From NCBI GenBank assembly GCA_024663395.1, contig JANFAH010000002.1:3286001-3350000 (forward strand): a DNA stretch of 64,000 nucleotides. The letters run 5' to 3'. The notes below the pieces were generated by a model. That model did not search any database. It was not told the origin of the DNA and saw nothing but the letters and a program-made list of their open reading frames with translations. The translations under genes were made by a program, and so were the position numbers. Positions 1 to 10,589 of this stretch are shown in pieces. Each line of letters starts with the position of its first letter. Within the stretch, counting starts at the first letter, position 1. The stretch is from Pisolithus tinctorius (lineage: Eukaryota > Basidiomycota > Agaricomycetes > Boletales > Pisolithaceae).

Positions 1-880
1 GGATGTGAGATCGCACTCAGGGAAGACCGAGATATTAGGGTGATAACCCTTATTAGTGAAGAAGGGTGATACCCCGGTCGTAGTGCTGGGTGCATTGTTG
101 TAAGCGAACTCAGCTAGTGGTAGTAGTTCGGCCCAGTTGTCCTGCTGATAGTTGCAGTAGACCCGGAGATACTGTTCGAGGGTCTGGTTGGTGCGCTCTG
201 TCTGACCATCCCCCTCTGGGTGATACCCGGAGGTGAAATGTAGACGCATGTCTAGAGCTTTACCTAGAGACCAGAAGAAGTGAGATACAAACTCTGATCC
301 CCAGTCTGAGGTTACATGAGCCGGTACACCGTGCTTAGAGAACATGTGCATGAGGAAGAGTTTGGCGAGCTCAGGGGCTGTGATGGTGTTGTGAGTAGGT
401 ATGAAGATGGCTTGCTTTGAGAGCCGGTCGACCATGACGAGGATTGCGGTAAAGCCGGTTGAGGCCGGGAGTTGCTTGAGTAGGCCATAAGGCTGGTGGC
501 AGGGTACCTTGGCCTGGGCACAGGTAGTACAAGACCGGACATAGTCCTTGACAAATGTCCTTAGGCTGGGCCAAGTGTATTCACGCTGGATGAGCTCTAG
601 AGTTCTGTTTTGGCCGAAGTGGCCGGACAAGGGATGGTCGTGTTTAAACCTCAAGACACGAAGGCGAAGGTCATTAGAGTCCGGTACATAGATTCTTCCA
701 TCTAGACAGAGGAAGCTGGTGTCATCAACCGACCACCGGGAATCTGATGTGTCTGAGAACCGGACTTGGGCGACCAGGTCTGAGGGTAGGGCTGAGAGAA
801 TATCATTATGCAACTTCTCCACGTCCATTAGTGCAACAGCACGTAGGACCAGGTATTCAAGGTAGGTGGCGCGCAGCGCA
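1..880 (-). pseudogene. pol integrase region of A1, partial, catalytic Asp deleted
   Basis: The reading frame from about 880 down to the window edge encodes the HHCC zinc domain (HDHPLSGHFG, then CTTCAQ) and the DDE core (TSDWGSEF; DGQTERTNQ). Compared with A2 it lacks 18 codons between two QLP repeats; the lost segment contains the SMDFIEQ motif with the first catalytic Asp. The identical bases at both ends point to deletion between short direct repeats. TSDRG has become TSDWG (CGG to TGG). A one-base frameshift near 880-890 separates this part from RNase H. The chromodomain lies beyond the window. Confidence 0.88.
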
Positions 881-3097
881 GGAAGGTGGCTAGCTGTTCC
901 TGTGTGAAGACCAGTCTGAGATTCTGTGGGTTGACCCGGGCATAGTCACTATCCCCCTCTTTGGGGTAGATGTCCCATCGTCTAGTTAGGGCGTCAGGTT
1001 TAGCACCGAGTTTACCAGGTCTGAACCGGATAACCATATTGAATTGCGACAGAAACTCAGACCAGCGCGCCTGGCGCTGGGTTAAAACCTTTGAGGTGGA
1101 GAAGTACTCCAGGTTCTTGTGATCGGTGACAACGTCAACCGGTACTGCAGAGCCTTCTAAGTAATGCCGCCATGTCTGGAATGCCTCGAAGATCGTGAGT
1201 AATTCCTTATCATGGGTGTCATAATTTAGCTCTGGGGCTGTCAGGGTACAAGAATAAAATGTGACTGGCTGGATTTGACCATCACCACCGGTGATGGACA
1301 AAATACCAGCTATGGTGTAATCAGAAGCATCAGTCTCGACAGTAATAGGAGCTTCCAGGGAAAAGTGAGTTAGGACCGGGGCAGTAGTGAAGGCCTGCTT
1401 GAGTTTATTGAAAGACCGGCAGCACTCCTCAGAAAAACTCCAGGGAGTACCTTTGCGTGTCAACCGGGTTAGAGGTACCACTATGTCCGAGTAGTTAAAA
1501 ATGAACTGGCGGTAGAAATTGGCGAAACCCAGGAAGGACTGAATGTCCTTTACCTTCCGGGGCTCAGGCCAGTCGCAGATAGCTTTGACTTTCTCTGAAG
1601 ACATGGTAAGGCCGGCTGGGGACAAGTGGTAACCCAAGTATTCCACAGAGTCTGAGTGGAATTCGCACTTCTCCGGTTTGGCATACAGGCCATGCAACTG
1701 GAGCCGGTGAAGAACCTCCCGGACATGCTGCTTGTGTGATGACTCATCTCCGGAGTAGATTAAAATGTTGTCAAGGTAGACAATGATGCAGACATCTAGC
1801 ATATCTGCAAAGATTGAATTGACGAACCGCTGGAAGGTGGCCGGGGCATTGGTAAGACCAAAAGGCATTACCAACCACTCGTAAGACCCATAGCGCATTC
1901 TGAAGGCAGTTTTCCACTCATCCCCAGGTGCAATCCGGACAAGGTGGTACGCATGCCTTAAGTCGATCTTAGTGTAGATTTTGGCATGGCTAGGGGAGTC
2001 GAGTAGATCAGATATTAGTGGTAGGGGATACTGATCTTTCTTGGTGAGCTTGTTAAGGCCCCGGAAGTCAACACATAACTGGAGTGAACTGTCCTTCTTC
2101 TTTACAAAGAGGACCAGTGCAGCATAGGGGGAAGAGGTGGGCCGGATGAAACCGGTAGTCAGGTTTTCGTTGATGAAGGCCTGGAGAGCTTGCAGCTCGA
2201 CCGGGGATAGCGAGTAGATGGTTCCTATGGGTGGTGTAGTACCCTCTTCCAATTCAATCTTAAGGTCGTACTCCCAGTGTGGGGGGAGAGTAGAGGCCTT
2301 GGCTTTGCTAAAGACGTCAGCAAAGTCATGATAGTTCTTTGGTACACCGGCCAGGTCTGGTGGAGGACTGGTAGAAGTAGACCGGGCCAGGACCGGGTCC
2401 AATGGGCGTAGATGGAGTTGGAATTGGGTGGATCCCTCTAGTTTGCAAGCATGTACATATGCAGCTGCATTGATCAGGGCGATAGGGGGAGCTTTCAGGG
2501 GGGTGTGAACCGGTGAGTCGACAGATGGTACAGATGGCGCAGGGCCGGGGTTGGGTTGGTCAGGTAGACCGGGTTTGGGAACACCGGTTAAGACCAGTGT
2601 GGCAGGGGGTGTTGATGGGGTTGGCATTCCTCCTGTAGATGTCCAGAAAGTTAGACTGCTCAATACCCAATCAATCGACGGATTGTAGCGGGTGAGCCAG
2701 TCATGTCCAAGGACTATCTTACATTCAGAATCCAATGGGGCTAGAAACAGGGTTACCAGGGTGACATCGCCAGTCGCAAACTGAACCGAAAGATCTACTG
2801 CTTGGGTGATAACGAAACTTGACGACCCATCAAAGAGCCAGAGTTGGATAGGAGACACGGGATAAGGGGCAAAAGAGTGTTGATTAGCAAAGTCTTTATC
2901 TATGAAACTATGCATGGAACCGGAGTCCACTAGTGTACGGAACCAGGGTAAATTGTGACTGATAATGGAGACATGGGGGGTTAACAAGTTTGGATTAGAA
3001 AGAGCGGACACGTTGAGACGAGCCTCTGTAGGTGCACAGCCGGAGTCAACGCAGCTCTCAGTCTGTGTGGAGTCCTGAGAGCTGCTACCTATTTTTT
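880..3097 (-). pseudogene. pol of A1: aspartic protease, reverse transcriptase, RNase H
   Basis: About 730 codons. Retropepsin LVDSGSMHSFID, with the second protease motif VLGHDWLTRYNPSIDWV. RT starts near YDLKIELEEG and contains [39 protein letters not shown] and YLDN, where YLDD is required. GAC GAC to GAC AAC is a CpG-to-CpA change that removes a metal-binding Asp. RNase H shows ETDASDYTIAGIL, NYDTHDKELL and [13 protein letters not shown]. The frame enters pol in -1 relative to gag at 3092-3098 and stays open until the frameshift at about 880-890, where it runs into a stop at 828. Confidence 0.92.
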
Positions 3098-3098
3098 T
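3051..3098 (-). promoter_or_regulatory. -1 ribosomal frameshift signal, gag/pol of A1
   Basis: In the gag frame the sequence reads GCA AAA AAA TAG, a consensus slippery heptamer A AAA AAA (3098-3092) directly before the gag stop (3091-3089). Six nt after the heptamer an 11-bp hairpin begins, GCAGCTCTCAG (3085-3075) pairing with CTGAGAGCTGC (3061-3051). The -1 frame is open from ATA onward into the protease. Relative to A2 one base pair has changed on both arms (C-G to T-A), so pairing is preserved. Confidence 0.85.
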
Positions 3099-4445
3099 GC
3101 CTCAGGGGCAGAGCCCGAGGTTGAGGCCAGTGCTGCCTCAGAGGTGGCCACAGTGCGAGCTTTGGCTTTCCCAGCTTTCTTGGGGCACTTATCTGCAAAA
3201 TGTCCAGTGCCCCCACAGAACATGCAAAGGTTATTGTCTCTACAGCATTTGTGCTCCTCCGGTGTCAACTTGCCGTCCTTGCCCAGTTTGTTTGAGTCCA
3301 GCTTGGGTGTGTTAGAGCCAGTCTGACCGGTCGAGGCAGGTTTGGACTGAGTTTGGTTACTGGAGTTGCTATTTCCGGAGTTGTTGCCGGTCTTGGATTT
3401 CTCTTGACCGGGCTTAGACTGATTGTTGTGGCTGGGGTTGGGAGTAGACTTGTTACCAGAGGACGACCCCTGGTGCTTACTAGACCGCTGAACCTCCTCT
3501 TTGCACTCCCAGTAACGTGCGTCAATCTCCCAGGCTAGGTGGTGAAGCTTGTGAAGGGTTCTTGGTTTGCCGACCCAGCAGACCTTGTCTTTGATACGGT
3601 CGGGGAGACTGGTGTAGAAGAAGTGGCGCAGAGCGCCATCACCATATCCCCGGACTTGTGAGGCAAGCTGGTTGAATTCGACCACATACTTATTGATCCA
3701 GTGGTTATCTTTCATTTGGAGGTGGTCCAGCTGGCTTTCAGCGTCAGCCACCGGGTCGTGAGGTCTGAAAGTAGTTTGAAGTTCTATGATGAACTCCTTC
3801 CAAGAGTCCATCCAGTAGGGCCGGTCCTCCGGGTCTTCAGTTCCAAGTAGGTCCAGCTCGAACCACTCGAGAGCCATCCCTTTAAGAACTGACTGCATGA
3901 AAGTGACCTTGGCTTGATCACTTTGAAAGGCCCAGGGCCGGTCCCGGAAGTTGAGTTTGCACTGGATAAGGAACATGTGCAGCTTCTTTGGGTCTGTCCC
4001 ATCAAAGGTGTCCAGTTCGCGCAACTTGGTTCTGGAGGATGATTCAGAGCTGGTGCAAGCATTACGTGCAAGGAGCTCGATGGCTTTGGCAAGATTATCA
4101 AGCACGGTTACACCAGGCTCAACATCATCCTCTGGGAGGGGTTCTTCATCGTCATTAGCCAGGACCATCATCACCGGGGTCATTGCCACCGGGATTGAAG
4201 TCATTTGGTTCATCCGGGTCCAGTTCATCATCCGGATCATTAGTGGGTGCAGGAGGTCGATTAGGGACGGGGGTAGTGGAATTATGGGCTGAGAAGCCCC
4301 TGAAGTTATTGACTTCACCAGGCGACCTTCTGGCTGTCCCTAAGGATACCAGGGCAGTGGCATGGCACAAGTCAACTGCTGAAGCGGAATCTGGGTTGGT
4401 GGTAGCACATGCCCGTGCTGCTTGGGTTCTGGTTTGGGTAGGCAT
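3089..4445 (-). pseudogene. gag of A1, frameshifted
   Basis: Capsid and nucleocapsid protein. The N-terminal part is in one frame (ATG about 4445, Ser/Pro/Asp-rich leader) and the body is in another, with the frame change at about 4155-4165. Capsid motifs KLRELDTFDGTDPKKL, KGMALEWFELDLLG and INKYVVEFNQLASQVRGYG match A2. A C-terminal CCHC knuckle reads CMFCGGTGHFADKC. The protein ends KK-stop at the slippery site. A2 Gag (445 codons, intact) is the reference for the start choice. Confidence 0.9.
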
Positions 4446-4500
4446 GCCGAGGGTGTGATGCTGAGGATTGAGCAGAAGGGTGATGACCCACACAAGTGTG

Positions 4501-4512
4501 AGTCTGAAATAC
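4501..4512 (-). promoter_or_regulatory. Primer binding site of A1 (self-priming type)
   Basis: Directly after the LTR the minus strand reads GT then ATTTCAGACT (4510-4501), with no TGG and therefore no tRNA-type site. It is the exact 10-nt complement of AGTCTGAAAT at 4725-4716, at the expected RNA start below the TATA box. This is the arrangement known for Tf1/sushi elements, where the 5' end of the RNA primes reverse transcription. Confidence 0.72.
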
Positions 4513-5100
4513 TGTTAAGTCCAGGTCTTCACCGGTCCAAGGCCGGTCCAGAGTCCAGTTGGGGGTTAGAAGGTAATACAAGGTATCAAGGGGTTTTGGA
4601 CTATTTGGACTTAGCGACTGAGGGCGCAGCGCTATTCCCTTGCGTGGGCCATAGTCCGGTTGAGAGACAGAAGACAGAGGACGAGAGAGACCAGGTTAAG
4701 ACGAGAACTAGTTTGATTTCAGACTGAGGCTAAACAGAATACCCTATGGCTTAAATACTAGAAGTAACCTAAGTGTAACATAGCACCGGAGACCAGTCTG
4801 CACCAGTACAGCAATGATTGGTAAACAGATTGGTAAGTAGTGTTACAAAGAATCTTATCAAGCAAAGAGTATGAACAAGGGATTACCAGGAACCGGGGCA
4901 GGGCATGTGGCTGGGCCGGGTGTTACACCAGCCCGGTACCAACTGAGGGGACAACTCGACTGGGCACTGCCTTGCAGTGCCTCGCGAGCTAACACATTTC
5001 TGGGTTGAAGGGTTAAGGCTGGGACTGGGGCAAGGGTTGGACAGGACTGGTCGAGACTGGGGTAGAGCTGGTCTGGGGTGGTCTGGGCATGGTCATGACA
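4513..5100 (-). repeat. 5' LTR of A1 (588 bp)
   Basis: Minus-strand LTR from TGTCATGACC (5100) to CTTAACA (4513). A TATA-like TATTTAAG lies about 33 nt upstream of AGTCTGAAAT (4725-4716), the predicted transcript start. Similar to the 523-bp LTRs of A2. Confidence 0.88.
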
Positions 5101-5261
5101 GTATCCCCCTCTTGGAGCCAAGCCCACGAGGCTCCAATGAGGTCGTGAGCTAACACATTTCTGGGTTGAAGGGTTAAGGCCGGGACCAGGGCAAGGGTTG
5201 GACAGGACCGGTCGAGACCAGGGTAGAGCCGGTCTGGGGTGGTCTGGGCACGGTCATGACA
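5101..5261 (-). repeat. Polypurine tract plus partial second LTR beside A1
   Basis: 5101-5143 holds a family A 3' internal end (minus strand CTCCAAGAGGGGGATAC before the LTR), including the leader found before the 3' LTR of A2. 5144-5261 repeats the first about 118 bp of the LTR at 4983-5100 and ends in the same GTCATGACA. The order LTR-fragment, PPT, complete LTR, gag is what remains of two family A elements in tandem sharing one LTR, with most of the first interior deleted. Confidence 0.75.
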
Positions 5262-6180
5262 GTTCGATGCTCGAGAGACGAAGGATAGCAAGCGTGGTTT
5301 GATTGCTGGACTCGAAGGTGGCCTTAAGACGAGCGATGAAGGTTTTAAAGTCATTGGTATAGTAGATCTGGCCATCCAGGAGTTTGTTTTCATTCTGATA
5401 GTTTTCGGCGAAAGACACTGCCGCCCCCTTGGTCATATAAGTGAGCACAAACGAGATTTTGAGAGCCTCGGTTGTGTAAACATGTCGGTTAAGGTTGAGG
5501 TAACCTTCTACTTGGGTAAGCCAGGTTTGTAGACCGTTATGGCTTCCATCGTATTCTCCTGGGCGTCCAACGTTGAACTCCCTACTGCCATTGGGTGGCC
5601 TCACATAGGCATCATCGTCGTCATCATACTGGGATTTCCCCTTACTGCCACCACCAATGTGTGGCTCTGGGAGTATGTCCTTTCTGAAACAATGTGCATA
5701 CCAATTTCAGAGTGTGCTTTCAGTAGGTGCACCGGACAGAAACGGGTCAGAATTTCCCATTGAACCAGAGATCATCCTACAGGCTTCTTCCATCATATGG
5801 ATCCGCTGATCTTCCACTTGCTGATGCACTTCTTCTTCAGTGTACAATTTCGGTGGCATTTCCAGAGGAGACTCTCCATGCCCTTGCGTCATTGACATTA
5901 CATTAACGTGCGCGGCTTGTTCCTGTTCTTCCTTGAGGACTGATCCGAAAGAAGTCTTGGACTTCTGATCGTCTTCTTCTCCTGAACTAAGCGCGACTTC
6001 CGACTCGCAGTAGCAAGATAAAATTGAAAGACATGGGTTCGAAGCAGTAGCTGACGGTCCCAACCGTCCAGAAGGATACGGAGGCAAAGGAGGATTCCTT
6101 CCTAGGCCAAGCGGGTTAGGGTGGGGAGGGATTGGAGGCTTACGCTTCGACTGGTTAGACACTTTAACGAATAGTGACAA
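5262..6180 (-). pseudogene. gag of family B copy B1, frameshifted and interrupted
   Basis: Two frames make one Gag. The N-terminal frame (from 6180) holds a Pro-rich leader, an acidic stretch (SGEEDDQ) and a putative coiled coil (LYTEEEVHQQVEDQR). The second frame (5604 to 5254) has a retrotransposon capsid domain (EYDGSHNGLQTWLTQVEGYL, FVLTYMTKGAAVSFAENY, KTFIARLKATF). The frames switch around 5600-5710. The zinc knuckle is absent because the ORF is broken at 5262. B2 supplies the knuckle part of a related Gag at 58510-59001. Confidence 0.78.
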
Positions 6181-6479
6181 TCAGAGACTGAGGGAGGATT
6201 TATATCCTGAAGGAAACCTGTCAGTGTGTTAAAAAGGGGAGAAAGATTCTGGACTCTAGGGAGGCGATGTATTAATCCTGTGTGGGTTGCCTGTAGAGCG
6301 TTAAGCTGGGTATAGATTATGTAGACTGGTTTGTTGAAGTTCAGTAACTGAGGGACGAGTTTGGCTTTGCATGAAGAGGCCAAACGAGTCCTGAAAGCTG
6401 CATCGAGTTTTTCGATTTTGTTATGCTCGTGATGAGTGACTTCGTCAAATGGACTAGGCACGAATGTCACGAGGTGTTT

Positions 6480-7099
6480 CTACAGGCCAAACTTATCGTA
6501 ACCCCTATGGTCCAGCTGGTTATTAACGAGTCCAATTAGAGGTTCATCCTACTGGCGAGTTCTTCTGGGATCGTGACGGAGGAGGGACTGAGGACGAGTT
6601 AAAGATGATAGCTAGATTGCAAGAAATCAAAAAACTGAGGATACACGGTATGGTACTCTCTACTTAAATACCCGACGTGGGTTTGTACCATACACACATC
6701 CACAGTTAGCCACAAACAAGTAAACGATGAAATAGAAACGACACAAGTACCGGGTGTACTGCCAAACCGACTGCGGGCAAAGTCCGCAGTAAAGGGCACT
6801 GATACCAAACTAGAGGAAAGGGTCATTTATGCAAAACAAACTAGTCAACAGAACACGGAAGGGAGAAGTAAACACTAATGAAATATATGTCCATCAGCTG
6901 CAGGCACAGCTACGAGTCAGAACAGCGACGGTGTATGCAGCATCAGTTGGTATTGGAAATACCACCACCGCCGGTGATCCGAAGGCTCTTCGCACCAACA
7001 GACCGAGGACAAGCGATGCGACGAGGCACGTGACACACGTGACTTGGTGATTTAGGGGTCGTTGATGAAAAAGGAAACATGTACAGTGAGAGCGTAACA
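6480..7099 (-). repeat. Probable 5' LTR of B1 (inner boundary approximate)
   Basis: Starts TGTTACG at 7099. A TATA-like TATTTAAGTAG is near 6665 on the minus strand, so the LTR must reach below about 6630. No second copy is in the window to fix the inner end, which I place roughly at 6480. The stretch 6181-6479 is leader; a 122-codon frame overlapping it (6102-6470) has no recognisable domain. Confidence 0.5.
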
Positions 7100-7496
7100 C
7101 TCAGAGGCAAGTCCGGATGGTAATTCCGACTTGGAAGTGGGCTCAGGCAAGAACCCAGGTTGGTGGTGAGTCCGGATGGTGAGTCTGACTCAGGGGCTGA
7201 CATGGCCGGTCCAGAGTCAGGAGAAAACGAGGGGCAGGCAGGGCAGGAGTAAGGGAATGGATGCATTAAGTTTTGACCACTAAGGACATAGTGTCAGGGG
7301 TAATGCAAACCAGGGGTGTGCAGAGTGCTGAGGGTCACCAGTTACCTCTCTGCTTTAGCAGAGATCTCCGGGTTGGGCTCCAGAGTCAGAGGAGAGGTAT
7401 CCCGATGAGTCCTGATGGGCAAGGCCATGGGTAGGGGCTCTAGAGCAGGACCTAGACATGATGAAGTGACTTGCACAAGTGTGAGTCAGAATATAC
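7100..7496 (-). mobile_element. Family C gypsy-like element, leader and gag start only
   Basis: After the LTR and primer site the minus strand has an ATG (about 7459) and a Ser/Pro-rich Gag-like N terminus broken by stops, cut off at 7099/7100 by B1. Nothing of its pol is in the window. Confidence 0.6.
7484..7496 (-). promoter_or_regulatory. Primer binding site of family C (self-priming type)
   Basis: GT then ATATTCTGACT (7494-7484) follows the LTR. It is the exact 11-nt complement of AGTCAGAATAT in the LTR (7860-7850), below a TATTTAA box. Compared with family D, the T-to-A change in one partner is matched by the A-to-T change in the other. Confidence 0.7.
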
Positions 7497-8023
7497 TGTG
7501 AAGTATGGGTTTACCCTTGGTTGACCAGGCTTCAAGACTGGGTGACAGGGGCCAAGTCCGAGTGGCCAGAATCAAGGCCAGGAGACAGGGGCTAAGTCCG
7601 GAGGACCAGACTTAAGGCTGGGAGCACGGGAATAAGACTGGTAGTGTGGGAAACTGACTGGTGTTGGAGTGTGCACAAGGGGAAGCCAGTCCAGGGTTGG
7701 ATCTACCTCCCTTGGTCTCAGCTTATGTGCTGTACCCTTATGCAAGCCAGGGAGAGGTCCAGGACAGGGGCCGGGGATAGCTTAAGGCTCGGCCTTAGCT
7801 ATAGAGTAGTCTCGAGGGGTAATACGGAGTTGAGGGTAATACTAAGTTGATATTCTGACTGAGGGTGCTACAAAGTATGTACAGGGGTTAAATACATGAG
7901 GCCGGTCTGAGATAACGAACATAGAGCCAGACTTGTTAATAAGCTATTAGCAAGAAGATTAGCAAGAGAGTGGATAGCCACAGTGGCTGTTCCAAGGCTA
8001 ATAGCCAAAGTCCGGGTGACCGG
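7497..8023 (-). repeat. Family C LTR, inner part
   Basis: Inner portion of a minus-strand LTR ending CTTCACA at 7497. The outer portion is at 16249-16587, displaced by the TR-GAG insertion. Joined length is about 860 bp. It contains the TATTTAA box and predicted transcript start. Confidence 0.72.
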
Positions 8024-8487
8024 TGTAGGGAACGAGTTCGAGTTCCCTAGGAGAATCCATCTTGGTCAGGAGTTTAGGGGTGGAAGGACTTGTTTTATTT
8101 CTTGCCTTTGTTTTTGTGTTTGTACCCCTGGACTTGGTGACGAGCAGCCGCGTCGCTGACTAAGCACATGTGCTGTGTTCGCGCGAGTTCAGTTTACCAT
8201 AACAACCAGTACACGTCACAGGCCCTCAGTAGTAGGGTGATTTAGTCTCGCATTTCGGCGAGTTTTCAAAGTTAGATTTATTACTTTGGGGAGTACCCAA
8301 AGTGCCAGGAGGACTGGCAAGAGTATTAGACAGGCACAGCTAAGTATCTTTTTTCTAGTTCGCATTTTTTACTTTTTTACTACACTTCTTTCTCCAGAGA
8401 GAACCTCCCTCTTGGGTCGAGCAATATACTCGCCCATCATTACTGACTATTACCATTATAGGTATATCTATTTTACCTATTCCTACA
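8024..8487 (+). repeat. 5' LTR of TR-GAG element (464 bp)
   Basis: TGTAGG...CCTACA. The first 24 bases form an interrupted palindrome, TAGGGAAC and GTTCCCTA around an 8-nt spacer. Nearly identical to 15785-16248. Confidence 0.93.
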
Positions 8488-8489
8488 TC

Positions 8490-8506
8490 TGGAGCCCACC
8501 GTGAGG
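8490..8506 (+). promoter_or_regulatory. Putative tRNA-type primer binding site
   Basis: Two bases after the LTR the sequence is TGGAGCCCACCGTGAGG, starting with the TGG that pairs with tRNA CCA-3'. I cannot name the tRNA. This contrasts with the self-priming sites of families A, C, D and E. Confidence 0.5.
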
Positions 8507-10589
8507 GGGGTTCTGTCCAATTTGGGGAAGGAAGTCACCGTTTTATCACCGAACGAAGTTTTGCTGGGTTGAGTTGGACAAGCTAAGTACTCAGAGTCTC
8601 GGTTATAGTTACAGTCTACACTCAGGAGTTTGGGAAATTTTCAGAGTTATTTTTCGAGCAGCAAATGTCGAGCAAGTATCTAAGTCGAAGATCCCTCGAG
8701 CCGAGAAGCAAGTCCGAAGGCAAATTAATAATCGAATTTCTGCGAAGAAGCCATGAGAATGCGCCGAGAGATCTCGAGGGAATGCCACCGAGGCATTCGA
8801 GGGATGCACCATGGTTCTCAGGGTGTGTGTCTGACCTTTTTAGGTATTTCGAAGAGGTTCGAAGTCTTTGCGAGCACGAGAATTGCTTCGATGACCAAGA
8901 ATGGGCGAAATGGGTCTGCTGGTATGCAAGCAGCGAAGTCTCAGACTCATGGTATGAATTCATCAAAGATCAGCTGAGTTGGCCCGAATTCGTGGTGGCC
9001 ATTGTGCGTTTGTATCCTGGGTCCCGGAAAATGGATCAACAGTACTCGAGGAATGACCTTCACAGCCTCATTGACAGCCGAGCAAGAAGAGAAATTCGTA
9101 CAGAGGAAGAACTGATGAACTACAGACTATATTTTCTAGATTTAGCAACGTTTCTACGGGTTTCGAAGCAACTCGAGGCTGACGAGCTCGAAGACCTCTA
9201 TGTACAAGGCTTCGACAAGGAATTCCGGCGCGAAATTATTCGGAAAATGTGACGCGATGATCGACGGCGACACTTGGACGATCCATGGCCCATGGAGCAA
9301 GTAACATACACAGCAACACGACTACTACACAAAGGATTTCGCTCAGAGCGAGCACAAACAAGCGCGGGAGACTACTATGAGCCACGAAGTGACCCAGAAT
9401 CGAGTTTGGACAAGCAACATCTATCTACGAAGTGTTTTCTGCCTACAGCTACACATGACTCGCTGACGAACAATGTACAGGGATCTACAGAGTTATCAAG
9501 GTTCATAGAGTGCGAGAAAGTACCGAAGTTAGTTTCGACAAGTCGTGTGCAGCCACACAGCCCACTGGAGAAGACAAGTAGTGAGGACCGAAGCCCTGGC
9601 AGGCTTGTCGAAGCAGCTGCAGCAACCTGTTTTGAGACGGGAGAGTTTTCCTTGAGTACAAACAGAATACTGACTACTGAGTTACAGGAAGCAGTAGAAC
9701 TCGAGCGAGTCGAACCTGCATTGGTGGAGGAACCACTCACGACGAAAGTCCCGTTCGAATTTGAAGCGAATTACAACACTCAAAGGGGTTTTTCTTTTTG
9801 TTCGTATCAAGCTTCTCTGATGGCTACTGGTGTGTCACTACAGGAGTCCTACCTAAGAGGTCGAGGTAATGAAAGGAGCGGCCTCGGAATTCCTGCAGTC
9901 AGCAGAAATATGCATCAGTTAACCAATGACCCATTCAGGTCAAAGATTCTGCTCGAATTCAAAGCCGAAAGGCTCGAAGAACACCCGAAGCCCACAGGAG
10001 TTGAAGTCGAAGGGCTCGAAATACTCACAGGCAGCCCCGAAACAGATAGGTTGGCATACGAAGAGGTCATTGACTCACACAGAGCGCCGCAGCACATGAA
10101 TCACATCGAGTCGAAGGTTATTGCGAGAAGAATTCGGGTCGAGGAGCCATCAAGGCTCGTCATACGAAGGAAGCCACCAGAAGAAATTTTGCGAATCGAA
10201 ATGTTGAAGCACACGGCGAGGATAGATGCCCTCGCACTCGAAACATTCTGTGGCCGCACAGTATCAGCAATAAATGTTTTATTCGAGGATTCGTCGAGCG
10301 AATCGACGCGCGCACTCGGTGTTAGGACTTGCGCAGAAAGTCCTGCGATGTTGACTAAGCGGAGTCACGTGACCGCTCTGCGCGTCGTGGCCGCGCGCAC
10401 TCAAGTACTACATACCGACGCATCTAGTATTACAGGCCAACTACGCAAGATCGCAGCGACCGAAGGATATGAAGAATGGGGCGAACGACGTACCACGCGC
10501 GAGGTACCACAGTTACGAGCGATGGCGACAGCAGCAAAAGCGACAATGGCAGCGACTCGAGCGACAGCGATGATGACAACGACGACTTT

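Larger units (their letters stand above)
1..5100 (-). mobile_element. Ty3/gypsy chromovirus copy A1 (3' end beyond window)
   Basis: Minus-strand LTR retrotransposon in the order 5' LTR (4513-5100), primer site, gag (3089-4445), -1 frameshift signal, pol (PR-RT-RNase H-integrase). Integrase, chromodomain and 3' LTR continue past base 1. It is inserted in the gag of family B copy B1, whose sequence resumes at 5262. Gag and Pol are closely similar to complete copy A2 (25480-32967). It is dead: gag is frameshifted, pol is frameshifted near 880-890, the RT active site is YLDN, and the integrase has lost its first catalytic Asp. Confidence 0.93.
5262..7099 (-). mobile_element. Family B Ty3/gypsy copy B1, 5' part
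   Basis: Minus-strand element starting TGTTACGCTC at 7099, with leader and gag to 5262, where family A sequence interrupts it. The LTR start matches B2 (TGTTACG at 24185). The element sits in the leader/gag start of family C, whose sequence resumes at 7100. The rest lies left of the window. Confidence 0.75.

Noticed and set aside
8286..8504. ORFs inside the TR-GAG LTRs (MGSTQSARRTGK...)
   Set aside because: Present in both LTRs, no domain, and they overlap the expected promoter/R region.
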